From DASUXA01 sp036378155 (GTDB lineage Bacteria; Actinomycetota; Actinomycetes; Mycobacteriales; Micromonosporaceae), in assembly GCA_036378155.1 (NCBI GenBank), contig DASUXA010000105.1:1-37332 (forward strand): a stretch of DNA of 37,332 bases, written 5' to 3'. Below are positions 24,812 to 33,403 of this stretch, one piece after another. The position numbers were made by a program, and so were the translations under genes. Below the pieces are notes generated by a model, which saw only the letters and a program-made list of their open reading frames with translations, was not told the DNA's origin and did not search any database. Numbering within the stretch: the first letter of the stretch is position 1; every line of letters starts with the position of its first letter.

Positions 24812-26574
24812 TCCACCCCCACCAGCAACGGGTAGTGCGGCTGTCCGCCGGAGAACGCCTGCACCTCCACGAACGTCCACGTCCTGCGCAGATGCTCAGC
24901 CAACTCGTCGGACAGCCCGTCCGGCGCGTCCTCGCCGAGCACCAACGTGACCAGTTCGCCGCTCACCGTCAGCAGCCGATCGAGCAGCTCACGGCAGGTC
25001 TCGCCGAGATCCTTGCCGATCAGGTTCACCTCACCGTCGACCATGGCGAGGATGTCGCCCGCCCGGCACCGACCCGCGACGGTCAGCGCTTCCCGGCTGG
25101 CGACGGTCACCTCGGCGTACCGGCAGGCGCCGGCCGAGTCCGCCATGGCGATCACGTCGTCGTCGAAGCGACGCTGCGGATCGTGGACCGCGAGCGCGGC
25201 GAGCGCCTGTACCGGGGACCTGGTCGGCACGACCGCGGTGCGGATGCCCTCGGCGCGCGCCTCCGCCGCTGCCGCCGCCGCGACCGCGTGGACGTTCGGG
25301 TTGTTCGGGAAGATCACCACCCGCTCCGCGCGGGTGGACCGGACCGCGTCGAGGATCTCGGTGGTCGACGGGCTCGGGTGCGGTACCACCGTCGCACCCT
25401 CTCCCTCGAACAGCGCGACGAGACCGGGACCGTGCGCCACCACGACCGCCGCCTGACCGGCGCGCTCGGGCGTGGGCGGTACCGCGACCGGGGCGGGCGG
25501 CGCGGGCGCTGCGCCGCCGGTCCCGATTGCGGCGGGCGGCGCGGGCGCGGTCGCGTCCGGGGCGGGTCGCTGGTCGGCGAACCGGGTGACCGAGATGCGG
25601 TGCGGTCGCCCGGCGCGGATGCCGGCTTCCAGCGCCGCTCCGATGTCGTTGACGTGCACGTGCACGTTCCAGGTCTGGATGCCGCCGGGTGCCAGGGTGC
25701 CCGTACCGACGACGGCGAGCGAATCGCCGAGCCCGGCGAGCGCGGCGCGCAGGTCGTCGACCGCCGCCTCCGGCGCGTCGAGCAGATACTGCACCTCGTA
25801 GGCGTACGACTCGGAGCCGGCTTCCCGGTCGACGGTCGACCGTCGCAGCGCCTCGTACGCCGTCGCGGGGTGCTCCGGCACCGTGCCGTCGACCACCGCG
25901 ACCAGCGCGTCCAGCAGCACCACGAGACCACGTCCGCCGGCGTCGACCACGCCCGCGCGGGCCAGGACCGGCAGCAGTTCCGGGGTACGGGCGAGGGCGT
26001 CGCTCGCCCCGGCGGCGGCGGCACGCGCCACCGTCGCCAGATCGTCGGAGTCCGCCGTGGTCGCCGCGTCCGCAGCCGCCCGCGCCACGGTGAGCAGGGT
26101 GCCTTCGACCGGTACCGCGACCGCGGCGTAGGCGGCGGTCGACGCCTCCCGCAGCGCGGCGGCGAGCGCCCGACCGCCGACGTGCCGGGTCGCCGACAAC
26201 GTGTCCGCCACGCCCCGCAGGATCTGCGACACGATGACGCCCGAGTTGCCCCGCGCGCCGAGCAGCGCGCCACGCGCCATCGCCCGCAGCGCCCGACCCA
26301 GCCGGGCGTCCCCCGAGCCGCCGTCCGCCGCCTGGGCGACCTCGCCGTCGCCGTCCGCCGCGTGGGCGACCTCGCCGTCGCCGTCCGGCGCGTCGACGGC
26401 GTCGAGCAGCGCGCGGTACGCCGAGGTCACGGTCAGGACGAGATTCGTGCCGGTGTCGCCGTCGGGCACCGGGTACACGTTCAACTCGTCGATCTCACGC
26501 TGGTGCCGGCGCAGCGCCTCGAGCCCCGCCGCGCACCAGCGACGGACGGCGGCGGCATCGAGGCTGTCCAGCAC
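24808..26574 (-). CDS. DAK2-domain (FakA-like) kinase-related protein
   Basis: 588 residues. The N-terminal DAK2 (DhaL-type) nucleotide-binding domain carries NVYPVPDGDTGTNL (32-45) with the metal-binding aspartates and ARGNSGVIVSQILRG near 111-125. The C-terminal part (about 390-588, with VVIFPNNPNVHAVA) resembles the FakA C-terminal domain. In firmicutes FakA phosphorylates fatty acids bound to FakB. Whether that applies here is not established, and no FakB/DegV gene is nearby. Residues 64-83 are a 10-residue duplication inside the DAK2 domain. GTG at 26574 is preceded by a TAGGCT -10 box at 8 bases, suggesting a leaderless mRNA. It is coupled to recG. Confidence 0.88.
   Translation of the reverse strand: MLDSLDAAAVRRWCAAGLEALRRHQREIDELNVYPVPDGDTGTNLVLTVTSAYRALLDAVDAPDGDGEVAHAADGDGEVAQAADGGSGDARLGRALRAMARGALLGARGNSGVIVSQILRGVADTLSATRHVGGRALAAALREASTAAYAAVAVPVEGTLLTVARAAADAATTADSDDLATVARAAAAGASDALARTPELLPVLARAGVVDAGGRGLVVLLDALVAVVDGTVPEHPATAYEALRRSTVDREAGSESYAYEVQYLLDAPEAAVDDLRAALAGLGDSLAVVGTGTLAPGGIQTWNVHVHVNDIGAALEAGIRAGRPHRISVTRFADQRPAPDATAPAPPAAIGTGGAAPAPPAPVAVPPTPERAGQAAVVVAHGPGLVALFEGEGATVVPHPSPSTTEILDAVRSTRAERVVIFPNNPNVHAVAAAAAAEARAEGIRTAVVPTRSPVQALAALAVHDPQRRFDDDVIAMADSAGACRYAEVTVASREALTVAGRCRAGDILAMVDGEVNLIGKDLGETCRELLDRLLTVSGELVTLVLGEDAPDGLSDELAEHLRRTWTFVEVQAFSGGQPHYPLLVGVE
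26326..26385 (-). repeat. 2 x 30-bp in-frame repeat in the DAK2 protein
   Basis: DGDGEVAHAA and DGDGEVAQAA are adjacent (residues 64-83) in a loop of the DAK2 domain. The nucleotide units are nearly identical. Confidence 0.85.
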
Positions 26575-26576
26575 AC

Positions 26577-26588
26577 CGCGATAGCCTA
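26577..26588 (-). promoter_or_regulatory. -10 box of a probable leaderless promoter (DAK2-recG)
   Basis: TAGGCT on the minus strand (26583-26588) stands 8 bases before the in-frame GTG at 26574, with no Shine-Dalgarno. Confidence 0.5.
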
Positions 26589-26739
26589 GTGCCGTGCTGT
26601 GACAGCCGCGGCCAGCGGCGCGCCCCGGTGCGGCGGCACCGATCCGCCGGGGCGGATTACCCGGTCGGTTCGCCCATCAGGTACCCTGGCCAGGTTGCCC
26701 GGCACGGGTGACCAGAAGCGAGCAATTCAGGAGATACCC

Positions 26740-26931
26740 GTGGCTAGCGTGTGCGACGTCTGTGGCAAGGGGCCGGGCTTCGGCCACAATGTGTCCCACT
26801 CGCACCGGCGGACCAACCGCCGCTGGAACCCGAACATCCAGACGGTGCGCACCCCGGCCGGTGGCGGCACGACCAAGCGCCTGAAGGTTTGCACCTCGTG
26901 CATCAAGGCGGGCAAGGTCACCCGCGCCTGA
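26740..26931 (+). CDS. rpmB: 50S ribosomal protein L28
   Basis: 63-residue ribosomal protein. It starts MASVCDVCGKGPGFGHNVSHSHRRT in homology terms, with GTG at 26740 and AGGAG 6 bases upstream. Cys pairs CDVC and CTSC suggest a zinc-binding form. Related landmarks are NRRWNPNIQ and LKVCTSCIKAGKV. It is divergent from the DAK2-recG operon, as in many actinobacteria, and is closed by a strong terminator. Confidence 0.97.
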   Translation: MASVCDVCGKGPGFGHNVSHSHRRTNRRWNPNIQTVRTPAGGGTTKRLKVCTSCIKAGKVTRA

Positions 26932-26943
26932 CCGCAGATCGAC

Positions 26944-26978
26944 ACGAGCCGCCGGACCCGTCGGGTCCGGCGGCTCGT
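26944..26978 (+). terminator. rpmB terminator hairpin
   Basis: A perfect 16-bp stem (26944-26959 with 26963-26978, loop GTC) begins 13 bases after the rpmB stop. There is no clear U-tract. It may also stop transcription from the convergent GNAT gene. Confidence 0.8.
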
Positions 26979-27024
26979 CGTGTGCGCGGCGTCCCGCGTC
27001 GCGAGGCAGCGCGTCCTGCGGCGC

Positions 27025-27492
27025 TCACAGGGTCCGACCGAACGAGCGGACCCCTTCCGCGCCCTTGTAGTGCCCGAAGTCCTCGATCCGCTCGTACCCC
27101 TCCGACTCGTACAGGCTGATCGCCTCCGGCTGCCGGTCGCCGCACTCCAGGATCATGCGCTTGCGCCCGTGCGCGCGAGCCGCCTCCTCCACGGCGCGGA
27201 GCAACGCCCGACCCACCCCGTTGCCGCGCGCGGACGGGTCGACGTACATCCGCTTGAGTTCGGCGACGTCCTCCGACCGTTCGAAGCTGCGCCACCCGCA
27301 GCAGCCGACCGGCGCGCCGTCGAGGTAGGCGACGTAGAACCCGCCGTCCGGCGGGTCGAATTCGGACGGTACGACCGGGGTCTCGTCACCCTCGCCGCCG
27401 TAGCGCGCACCGAGTTCCGCCATGGCGGCGGCGACCAGGGCACGGGCGACAGGCGAGCCGTAGCGCGTCTCGCGGATCTCCATCTGACTCAC
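27025..27492 (-). CDS. GNAT-family N-acetyltransferase
   Basis: 155-residue GNAT acyltransferase. The acetyl-CoA-binding motif is VDPSARGNGVGRALL (R/Q-x-x-G-x-G/A), preceded by ELKRMYV and followed by ISLYESEGYERI. The substrate is unknown. I start at the GTG of 27492 (GTG-AGT-CAG-ATG) because a TACCCT -10 box ends 6 bases before it. GTG at 27498 and ATG at 27483 are alternatives. It lies downstream of thiL on the same strand (28-bp gap) and may also be cotranscribed. Confidence 0.88.
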   Translation of the reverse strand: MSQMEIRETRYGSPVARALVAAAMAELGARYGGEGDETPVVPSEFDPPDGGFYVAYLDGAPVGCCGWRSFERSEDVAELKRMYVDPSARGNGVGRALLRAVEEAARAHGRKRMILECGDRQPEAISLYESEGYERIEDFGHYKGAEGVRSFGRTL

Positions 27493-27504
27493 CGGCACAG
27501 GGTA
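27493..27504 (-). promoter_or_regulatory. -10 box of a probable leaderless promoter (GNAT gene)
   Basis: TACCCT (minus strand, 27499-27504), then 6 bases, then GTG at 27492. Confidence 0.4.
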
Positions 27505-27520
27505 CGGTGCACCCCGCTGA

Positions 27521-28459
27521 TCAGCGGAAGTGGTCCCACCCGCCCGGCCCGGCGTAACGGGCGCCGCCGACGGTCACCCCGGTACCGGACGCGACCCGAC
27601 CGACCACCCGCCACCCGCCCGGCAGCGCGGTACCGGCAGGGAACGTGGCTGCCAACGCGTGGTCGTCACCCCCGGTGAGGATCCACTGGTACGGGTCGAC
27701 GCCCAGCGCCGCGCCCGCGTCGCGCATCTGCGCCGGTACCTCGAACGCCTCGCGATCGACATCGATCGCGACCCCGCTGGCGGCCGCGACGTGCCCGAGA
27801 TCGGCGAGCAGCCCGTCGGAGACGTCGATCATCGCGGTGGCGCCCAGTCGCGCCGCCTCGGGACCGGCCGGGTACGGCACCAGCGGTCGCCGGTACGCGT
27901 CGACCAGCAGCTTCGGCGACCGGAACCCGCGCGACAACACGGTCAGACCGGCGGCGGCGTACCCGAGCCGACCGGCGACCGCCACGACATCCCCCGGCCG
28001 CGCGCCGTCGCGGCGTACCGGGTCGAGCCCACCCAGATCGCCCAGCGCGGTGACCGCGACGGTCAGCGTCTGGCTGGACGACATGTCGCCGCCGACCACG
28101 CTCGCCCCGGCTGACGCCGCCTCCGCGCCCAACCCGTCGGCGAGCCCCTCGGCCCAGCTCACGTCCAGGTCCGGCGGGGCGCAGAACGCGACCAGCAGCG
28201 CGGTGGGACGGGCACCCATGGCGGCGATGTCGGCGAGGTTCGCGGCGGCGGCGCGGTGCCCGACGTCTTCCGCCGACGCCCAGTCCCGCCGGAAGTGGCG
28301 CCCCTCCACCAGCACGTCGGTGGACGCCACCACCCGGCGGTCCGGCGCAGTTACCACGGCACCGTCGTCACCGGGACCGAGCAGCACGTCCGCGCCGCTC
28401 GCCAGCCGCGCGGTCACCCTGCCGATCAGCCCGAACTCGCCGGTCTCCCCGATGTCCAC
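27521..28459 (-). CDS. thiL: thiamine-monophosphate kinase
   Basis: 312-residue ATP-dependent kinase making thiamine diphosphate, of the AIR synthase/PurM fold. The GDD metal motif (LLGPGDDGAV, 26-35), STDVLVEGRHF, NLADIAAMGA, GGDMSSS and IDVSDGLLADL are all present, including the aspartates expected to bind Mg-ATP. GTG at 28459 follows GGGAGG with short spacing. It is divergent from the Lrp-ligand-domain gene. No THI-box riboswitch was recognised upstream. Confidence 0.95.
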   Translation of the reverse strand: MDIGETGEFGLIGRVTARLASGADVLLGPGDDGAVVTAPDRRVVASTDVLVEGRHFRRDWASAEDVGHRAAAANLADIAAMGARPTALLVAFCAPPDLDVSWAEGLADGLGAEAASAGASVVGGDMSSSQTLTVAVTALGDLGGLDPVRRDGARPGDVVAVAGRLGYAAAGLTVLSRGFRSPKLLVDAYRRPLVPYPAGPEAARLGATAMIDVSDGLLADLGHVAAASGVAIDVDREAFEVPAQMRDAGAALGVDPYQWILTGGDDHALAATFPAGTALPGGWRVVGRVASGTGVTVGGARYAGPGGWDHFR

Positions 28460-28561
28460 CGCACCTCCCGTGACACGTCATTCAACCGCAGCGTCGTCGA
28501 CGGCACCCGGTGCGGTAGTTTCACGCACGACCCGGCGAACTTCGGCGAAGGGAGTGCGGTC

Positions 28562-28795
28562 GTGGTCCAGGCGTACATCCTGATCCAGACGGAGGTTGGC
28601 AGAGCGCGCGACGTGGCCTCGTCGATCGACGGGATTCCCGGCGTGGTGCGCGTCGACGCGGTGACCGGCCCGTACGACGTGGTGGTGCTGACCGAGGCGC
28701 GCAACGTCGACGAACTCGGCAAGATGATCGTCAGCAAGGTCCAGGCGGTACCGGGCATCACCCGGACCCTGACCTGCTCGGTGGTGCACCTGTAA
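28562..28795 (+). CDS. stand-alone Lrp/AsnC ligand-binding domain protein
   Basis: 77 residues consisting only of the RAM/AsnC effector domain: VQAYILIQTEVGRARDVASS, then VTGPYDVVVLTEARNVDELG. There is no helix-turn-helix. Such SraM-type proteins oligomerise and bind amino acids; a specific ligand is unknown. GTG at 28562 has GGGAG 7 bases upstream. The following DUF3515 gene starts immediately after its TAA, so the two form a small operon. Confidence 0.88.
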   Translation: MVQAYILIQTEVGRARDVASSIDGIPGVVRVDAVTGPYDVVVLTEARNVDELGKMIVSKVQAVPGITRTLTCSVVHL

Positions 28796-29362
28796 GTGTC
28801 CGATCAGAATGTTCGCCGCGCGGCCCTGGTGGCCGCGCTCCTCGCCCTGCCCGTCGCCCTGGTCGCCGGGCTCGTGTCGTTCTGGGCGCTCGGCGGCTTC
28901 CACGGCGGCTCGCCCCGCCCCGCCGCCTCCAACCCCCGCCCGGCGTCGACCGCGCCGGTCTCCATGCCCGCGCCGTCGCTGAACCGCCGCCAGTCCACGG
29001 TCTGTCTCGCGCTGACCTCCCAACTGCCGGCGAAGCTGCGCGACCTGCCGCAACGACCGGTCACCGCCGGGGCGGAGCAGAACGCCGCGTACGGCGACCC
29101 GCCGATCACGGTCGCCTGTGGCGCCGGTCCGCGTCCCTCGGTACCGCCGGACGCGACCGTCTACCGGCTGTCCAACGTGTGCTGGTACCCGGTCGAACGC
29201 CCGGACGCGACGGTGTGGACGACACTGGACCGCGAGGTACCGGTCACGGTCACCGTGCCCCGGCAGTACGACCAGGCCGGCCAGTGGGTGATCGAATTCT
29301 CCGCTCCGGTGGTCGCGGCGGTACCGGCAATCAAGGACGTACCGAGCGGCTGCCACGGCTAG
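28796..29362 (+). CDS. DUF3515 family membrane-anchored protein
   Basis: 188 residues. An N-terminal membrane segment (about 9-32, ALVAALLALPVALVAGLVSFWALGG) is followed by a Pro/Ala/Ser linker and an extracytoplasmic domain (about 60-188). It has conserved Cys (VCLAL, VACGAG, VCWYP, SGC) likely forming disulfides. It matches the actinobacterial DUF3515 family that sits next to ddl (M. tuberculosis Rv2980). No function is known. GTG at 28796 directly follows the upstream TAA. It is convergent with ddl. Confidence 0.85.
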   Translation: MSDQNVRRAALVAALLALPVALVAGLVSFWALGGFHGGSPRPAASNPRPASTAPVSMPAPSLNRRQSTVCLALTSQLPAKLRDLPQRPVTAGAEQNAAYGDPPITVACGAGPRPSVPPDATVYRLSNVCWYPVERPDATVWTTLDREVPVTVTVPRQYDQAGQWVIEFSAPVVAAVPAIKDVPSGCHG

Positions 29363-29385
29363 CGCCGCCACGACCGAGCGGACGC

Positions 29386-30486
29386 TCAGTGCAGGCCGGT
29401 GCCGCGTCGCAGGGCGGTGCGGATCAGCCGCGACACCAACTTCTGGTACTCCAACCCGCTGGCTGCCCACATCCTCGGGAACATCGAGGTGGGCGTGAAG
29501 CCGGGCATGGTGTTGATCTCGTTGAGGTACACGTCGAGTTCCGGGGTGACGAAGAAGTCCACTCTGGCCAGCCCGGCGCAGTCGATCGCGCTGAACGTCC
29601 GGCAGGCGTATTCGCGGACCTGCGCGGTCACCCGCTCCGGCAGCCGGGCGGGGATGTCGAACTCGCACGAGTCGTCGAGGTACTTCGCCTCGAAGTCGTA
29701 GAAGTCGTGGTCCTTGACCACGCGGATCTCGGCGAGCAGCGACGCCTCGGGCGGTCCGCCGAGCTCGCCTTCGAGCACGCCGCATTCGATCTCGCGACCC
29801 ACGACGGCCGCCTCGACGAGGACCTTCGGATCGATCTCGCGGGCGGTGGCGACCGCCGCGTCCAGCGCTGCCCAGTCGGTGACCTTGGTGATCCCGTACG
29901 ACGACCCGGCGCGCGCCGGCTTGACGAACACCGGCAGCCCGAGCCGCGACTTGTCGTCCTCGGACAGCGACTGCCCGGCGCGCAGCACAACGTACGGCCC
30001 GACCGGGATGCCCTCGGCGACCGCGAGCTTCTTGGTGAACTCCTTGTCCATGGCGGCGGCGGAGGCGAACACGTTGGCTCCGACGTACGGCACGCCCGCC
30101 ATCTCCAGCAGCCCCTGGATCGTGCCGTCCTCGCCGTACGCCCCGTGCAGGGCGGGGAACACGACATCGACCTCGCTCAGCGCGCGTGCCCCCTCCGACG
30201 GGTCGAGCACCATCAGTCCGCGCCCGGTGGGGTCGCCGGGCAGTACCACGGCGGTGCCCGACGCCGCGGTCACCTCCGGCAGCCGCCGGCCCTCGATCGC
30301 CAACGCCCCCGGATCGGCGCTGGTCAGGACCCACTGACCAGCCTTGGTGATGCCGACCGGAACCACCTCGAACTCGTCGCTGTCCAGCGCGGACAGGATG
30401 CTTCCCGCGCTGACGCAGGAGATGGCGTGCTCGGTGCTGCGGCCGCCGAACACCACGGCGACTCGGATCTTGCGTGGGCTCGTCAC
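29386..30486 (-). CDS. ddl: D-alanine--D-alanine ligase
   Basis: 366-residue ATP-grasp enzyme making D-Ala-D-Ala for peptidoglycan. Motifs: VAVVFGGRSTEHAIS at the N-terminus, ALHGAYGEDGTIQGLLE, KPARAGSSYGI, and the Mg-binding ARVDFF with NEINTMPGFT near the C-terminus. GTG at 30486 is chosen because a TACTGT -10 box lies 7 bases upstream. The frame stays open further upstream but with atypical composition. The Phe/Tyr residue that distinguishes D-Lac ligases cannot be judged here, but the overall sequence resembles housekeeping Ddl. Confidence 0.95.
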   Translation of the reverse strand: MTSPRKIRVAVVFGGRSTEHAISCVSAGSILSALDSDEFEVVPVGITKAGQWVLTSADPGALAIEGRRLPEVTAASGTAVVLPGDPTGRGLMVLDPSEGARALSEVDVVFPALHGAYGEDGTIQGLLEMAGVPYVGANVFASAAAMDKEFTKKLAVAEGIPVGPYVVLRAGQSLSEDDKSRLGLPVFVKPARAGSSYGITKVTDWAALDAAVATAREIDPKVLVEAAVVGREIECGVLEGELGGPPEASLLAEIRVVKDHDFYDFEAKYLDDSCEFDIPARLPERVTAQVREYACRTFSAIDCAGLARVDFFVTPELDVYLNEINTMPGFTPTSMFPRMWAASGLEYQKLVSRLIRTALRRGTGLH

Positions 30487-30499
30487 GTCGGTGACAGTA
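30487..30499 (-). promoter_or_regulatory. -10 box of a probable leaderless promoter (ddl)
   Basis: TACTGT (minus strand, 30494-30499), 7 bases, then GTG at 30486; no Shine-Dalgarno. Confidence 0.45.
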
Positions 30500-30559
30500 C
30501 TCGGCGTGGCGGACGCTCGCCGGACAGCGCCACGACCTCGACCTTTCGCGCCGAGGCGA

Positions 30560-31702
30560 CTACCCGGCGTCACCGGCCGTGACCGTCGCGGCGTCCAGGG
30601 CGCGGGTCAGATCGGCGAGCAGGTCACCGGTGTCCTCCACGCCGCAGGACAGCCGGACGAATCCAGGCGCCGTGTCGTCGCCCCACTGCGCGCGCCGATC
30701 CGCCGTGGTGTGCAGCCCGCCGAACGAGGTCGCGGCGGCGACCAGCCGGGACGCGCGGAGCAACCGGGCGACGTGGTCGGCGGAGGCGAGCGTGAACGAC
30801 ACGATGCCGGGGATGCGGCGCATCTGCCGCGCCGCGACCGGGTACGACGGGTCGCCGTCCAGCCCCGGCCAGCGCACCCCGGTCACCTCGGGGCGGTCGG
30901 CGAGCAGGCGCGCCACCGCCGCCGCGTTCGCCGACTGTCGGGCGAGGCGCAGGTCGAGGGTACCGATGGAGCGGTGCGCGAGCCACGCGTCGAAGGCGCC
31001 CGGAATCGCCCCGGTGCGCTTGCGCCAGGTCACCAGCCGCGCCATCAGCTCCTCGTCGCGCCCGCAGACGTAGCCGAGCAGCAGGTCGGAGTGGCCGGTG
31101 AGGGCTTTCGTACCGGACGCGACCGACAGGTCCGCGCCCAGGTCGAGCGGCCGCTGACCGAGCGGCGTGGCGGCGGTGTTGTCCACCGCGAGCAGGGCTC
31201 CGGCTCGATGCGCGCGCTCCGCCAGGGCGGTCACGTCGCAGACGTCCAGAGCGGGGTTGGCGGGGGTCTCCACCAGCACCAGGCGTACCCCGTCGAGGTT
31301 CGGGTACGGACCGGCGGTCGGCGCGAGCACCGTGCGGATGCCGAGCTCCGCCAGGGTGGTCGCGGCGAACGCGCGGACCTCGAAGTACCCGTCGGACGGC
31401 AGCAGCACCGTGTCGCCGGGTCGCAGGACGCTCAGCAGGACCGCCGAGATCGCCGCCATCCCGGACGCGAAGGTGACGCAGTCGCCGCCCTCGAGGCCCC
31501 CGATCGCGGCTTCCAGTAGCCGCCGCGTCGGGTTGTCCGGTCGACCGTACCCGTCGACCCCGCCCGCCGGTCCGGCTTGCGGGTCCAGGTGGTACGGGGC
31601 GGCGAACACCGGTCCGGGCAGGAACGGCCGGCCGGGGCTCGGCTCAGGCAGGCCGGCGTGCACGCACGCGGTACCGTCACCGACCCGGTCGAAATCGATC
31701 AT
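30560..31702 (-). CDS. cystathionine gamma-lyase/synthase-like PLP enzyme
   Basis: 380-residue member of the Cys/Met metabolism PLP-dependent family. The PLP lysine is in SGTKALTGHSD (about 210-220). The N-terminal GYGRPDNPTRRLLE, the phosphate-binding FASGMAAISAVL, and the DNTAATPLGQRPLDLGAD segment are typical. The C-terminal LSCGVEDTGDLLADL is also standard. Family members differ in substrate (cystathionine, O-acylhomoserine, methionine), so only the class is assigned. ATG at 31702 is 4 bp after the gpsA stop with GGAG 7 bases upstream, so it is in the plsC-gpsA operon. It is inserted between ddl and gpsA, which are adjacent in M. tuberculosis. Confidence 0.88.
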   Translation of the reverse strand: MIDFDRVGDGTACVHAGLPEPSPGRPFLPGPVFAAPYHLDPQAGPAGGVDGYGRPDNPTRRLLEAAIGGLEGGDCVTFASGMAAISAVLLSVLRPGDTVLLPSDGYFEVRAFAATTLAELGIRTVLAPTAGPYPNLDGVRLVLVETPANPALDVCDVTALAERAHRAGALLAVDNTAATPLGQRPLDLGADLSVASGTKALTGHSDLLLGYVCGRDEELMARLVTWRKRTGAIPGAFDAWLAHRSIGTLDLRLARQSANAAAVARLLADRPEVTGVRWPGLDGDPSYPVAARQMRRIPGIVSFTLASADHVARLLRASRLVAAATSFGGLHTTADRRAQWGDDTAPGFVRLSCGVEDTGDLLADLTRALDAATVTAGDAG

Positions 31703-31706
31703 GGGG

Positions 31707-32702
31707 CTACTCCGGCTTCATCTCTCGGCTCATCAGCGCGGCGACCGCCACGCGCGGGTCCACGCCCTCGTGGCAGACCCGCTCCACCTGCTCGGTGATG
31801 GGCATCTCCACGTCGTGCCGGCGAGCCAGGTCGCGTACCGCCAGGGCGCTCTTCACGCCTTCCGCGGTCTGCCGGGTCGCCGCCTGCGCCTGTTCCAGCG
31901 TCTCGCCCCGCCCCAGGTGCTCGCCGAACGTACGGTTGCGCGACAGCGGCGACGAACAGGTCGCGACGAGGTCGCCGAGCCCGGCGAGCCCGGCGAAGGT
32001 GAGCGGGTCGGCGCCGAGCCGGACGCCGAGCCGGGCGATCTCGGCGAGTCCGCGCGTGATCAGGGTCGCCTTGGTGTTGTCCCCGAACCCCATCGCGGTC
32101 GCCATGCCGTACGCCAACGCGATCACGTTCTTGACCGCGCCGCCCAGTTCGCAGCCGATCACGTCGTCGTTGGTGTACGGGCGGAAGTACCGGTTCGCGA
32201 TCGCCTTCTGCACCAACGTGGCGCGCGCCTCGTCGACGCAGGCGACCACGCTCGCGGTGGGCTGCTCGGCGGCGATCTCGGCGGCCAGGTTGGGCCCGGT
32301 GAGTACCACGATCCGACTCAGGTCGAACCCGGTGACCTCGCAGATCACCTCGCTCATCCGCTTGGTCGTGCCCAGTTCGATGCCCTTCATCAGGCTCATC
32401 ACCGTGGCGTCCGGCCCGATCATCGGCGCCCACTCGGTCAGGTTGCGGCGCAGGGTCTGCGACGGTACCGCGAGCACCACCAGGTCGGCGCCGGCGAGCG
32501 CCTGCGCGGGGTCGCCGGTGGCGGTCACCGAGTCCGGCAGCCGGGTCGGCAGGTACTCCGAGTTGACGTGCCGGTACCGGATCTCGTCGACCACCTCGGG
32601 GCGCCGCGCGTACAGCACCACGTCGTTGCCGGCGTCGGCGAGCACCTTCGCGAACGCGGTACCCCAGGAGCCGGCGCTCAGGATCGCGGCGCGCGCGCTC
32701 AC
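31707..32702 (-). CDS. gpsA: glycerol-3-phosphate dehydrogenase [NAD(P)+]
   Basis: 331-residue enzyme reducing dihydroxyacetone phosphate to sn-glycerol-3-phosphate for phospholipid synthesis. C-terminal catalytic motifs are intact: CELGGAVKNVIALAYG (active-site Lys), GDNTKATLITRGL, and FAGLAGLGDLVATCSS. The N-terminal NAD-binding loop reads ILSAGSWGTAF, where the family has G-A-G-S-W-G; the first Gly is Ser (codon AGC). The GTG start at 32702 overlaps the plsC stop (GTGA), so the two are coupled. The product of GpsA is the acceptor used with PlsX and PlsC. Confidence 0.94.
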   Translation of the reverse strand: MSARAAILSAGSWGTAFAKVLADAGNDVVLYARRPEVVDEIRYRHVNSEYLPTRLPDSVTATGDPAQALAGADLVVLAVPSQTLRRNLTEWAPMIGPDATVMSLMKGIELGTTKRMSEVICEVTGFDLSRIVVLTGPNLAAEIAAEQPTASVVACVDEARATLVQKAIANRYFRPYTNDDVIGCELGGAVKNVIALAYGMATAMGFGDNTKATLITRGLAEIARLGVRLGADPLTFAGLAGLGDLVATCSSPLSRNRTFGEHLGRGETLEQAQAATRQTAEGVKSALAVRDLARRHDVEMPITEQVERVCHEGVDPRVAVAALMSREMKPE

Positions 32703-33403
32703 CGGCCACCGTCCCCGTCGCGTACCGTCGGCGGAACCTCGTCGCCGAGCAGCTCGGTGAGCATGTCCCGGAGCCGACCCATGATCGCCTCGGTGATCTC
32801 GGCCAGGGTCGCGTTGGACGGGGTCGCGCCGGCCCACTTCGACAGGTCGATCGGCGGCCCGGCGACGACCGTGACCGGGGTACGCGGGCGCAGGTGCAGC
32901 TTGCGCACCCGGGGGTCGAACAGCCGCTGCGGTCCCCACATCACCACCGGTACGACCGGCGCGCCGGTCGCCAGCCAGAGCCGCGCCGCGCCGGTCTTGC
33001 CCCGCGTGGGCCACAGCTCGCCCTTCTTCGGGGTGGTGCCCTCCGGGTACACCACGACCGCTTCGCCCGCCTTGACCGCAGCCTCGGCGGCGTCCAGCGC
33101 CTTCACCGCGTCGACGGTGCCCCGGTACACCGGGATCTGCTTGCACGCCTTCAGGAACGGGCCGAGCCCCTTGACCTTGAACAGGCTCGACTTCGCCAGG
33201 AACTCCGGCCAGCGACCGGCGTCGTACACGAAGTGCGCGCACACCAGCGGATCGAACTCGGACAGGTGGTTGGCGACGATGATCACCCCGCCGGATTGCG
33301 GGATGTGCTCCATGCCGCGCCAGTCCCGTCGGGTCAACACGGTCAGCGGAGGCTTGGCGACGACCACCGCGAACCGACTCCAGAAACCGATCCTGCGCCC
33401 CAC
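32699..33403 (-). CDS. plsC: 1-acyl-sn-glycerol-3-phosphate acyltransferase (PlsC-like)
   Basis: 234-residue membrane-associated acyltransferase that makes phosphatidic acid from lysophosphatidic acid. The catalytic HX4D is in NHLSEFD, and the substrate motif is YPEGTT. The hydrophobic N-terminal segment FWSRFAVVVAKPPLTVL is present. An AGGAGG stands 5 bases before the GTG at 33403, so this start is preferred to an in-frame GTG at 33427 that has no Shine-Dalgarno. It is coupled to gpsA. Exact acyl or acceptor specificity is inferred from the family. Confidence 0.88.
   Translation of the reverse strand: MGRRIGFWSRFAVVVAKPPLTVLTRRDWRGMEHIPQSGGVIIVANHLSEFDPLVCAHFVYDAGRWPEFLAKSSLFKVKGLGPFLKACKQIPVYRGTVDAVKALDAAEAAVKAGEAVVVYPEGTTPKKGELWPTRGKTGAARLWLATGAPVVPVVMWGPQRLFDPRVRKLHLRPRTPVTVVAGPPIDLSKWAGATPSNATLAEITEAIMGRLRDMLTELLGDEVPPTVRDGDGGR

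Noticed and set aside
22217..24835. Plus-strand frame of 872 codons
   Set aside because: Antisense to recG, and overlaps the LPXTG gene in the wrong frame.
28460..28561. THI-box riboswitch near thiL
   Set aside because: None of the conserved TPP riboswitch core elements were found in the short upstream region.
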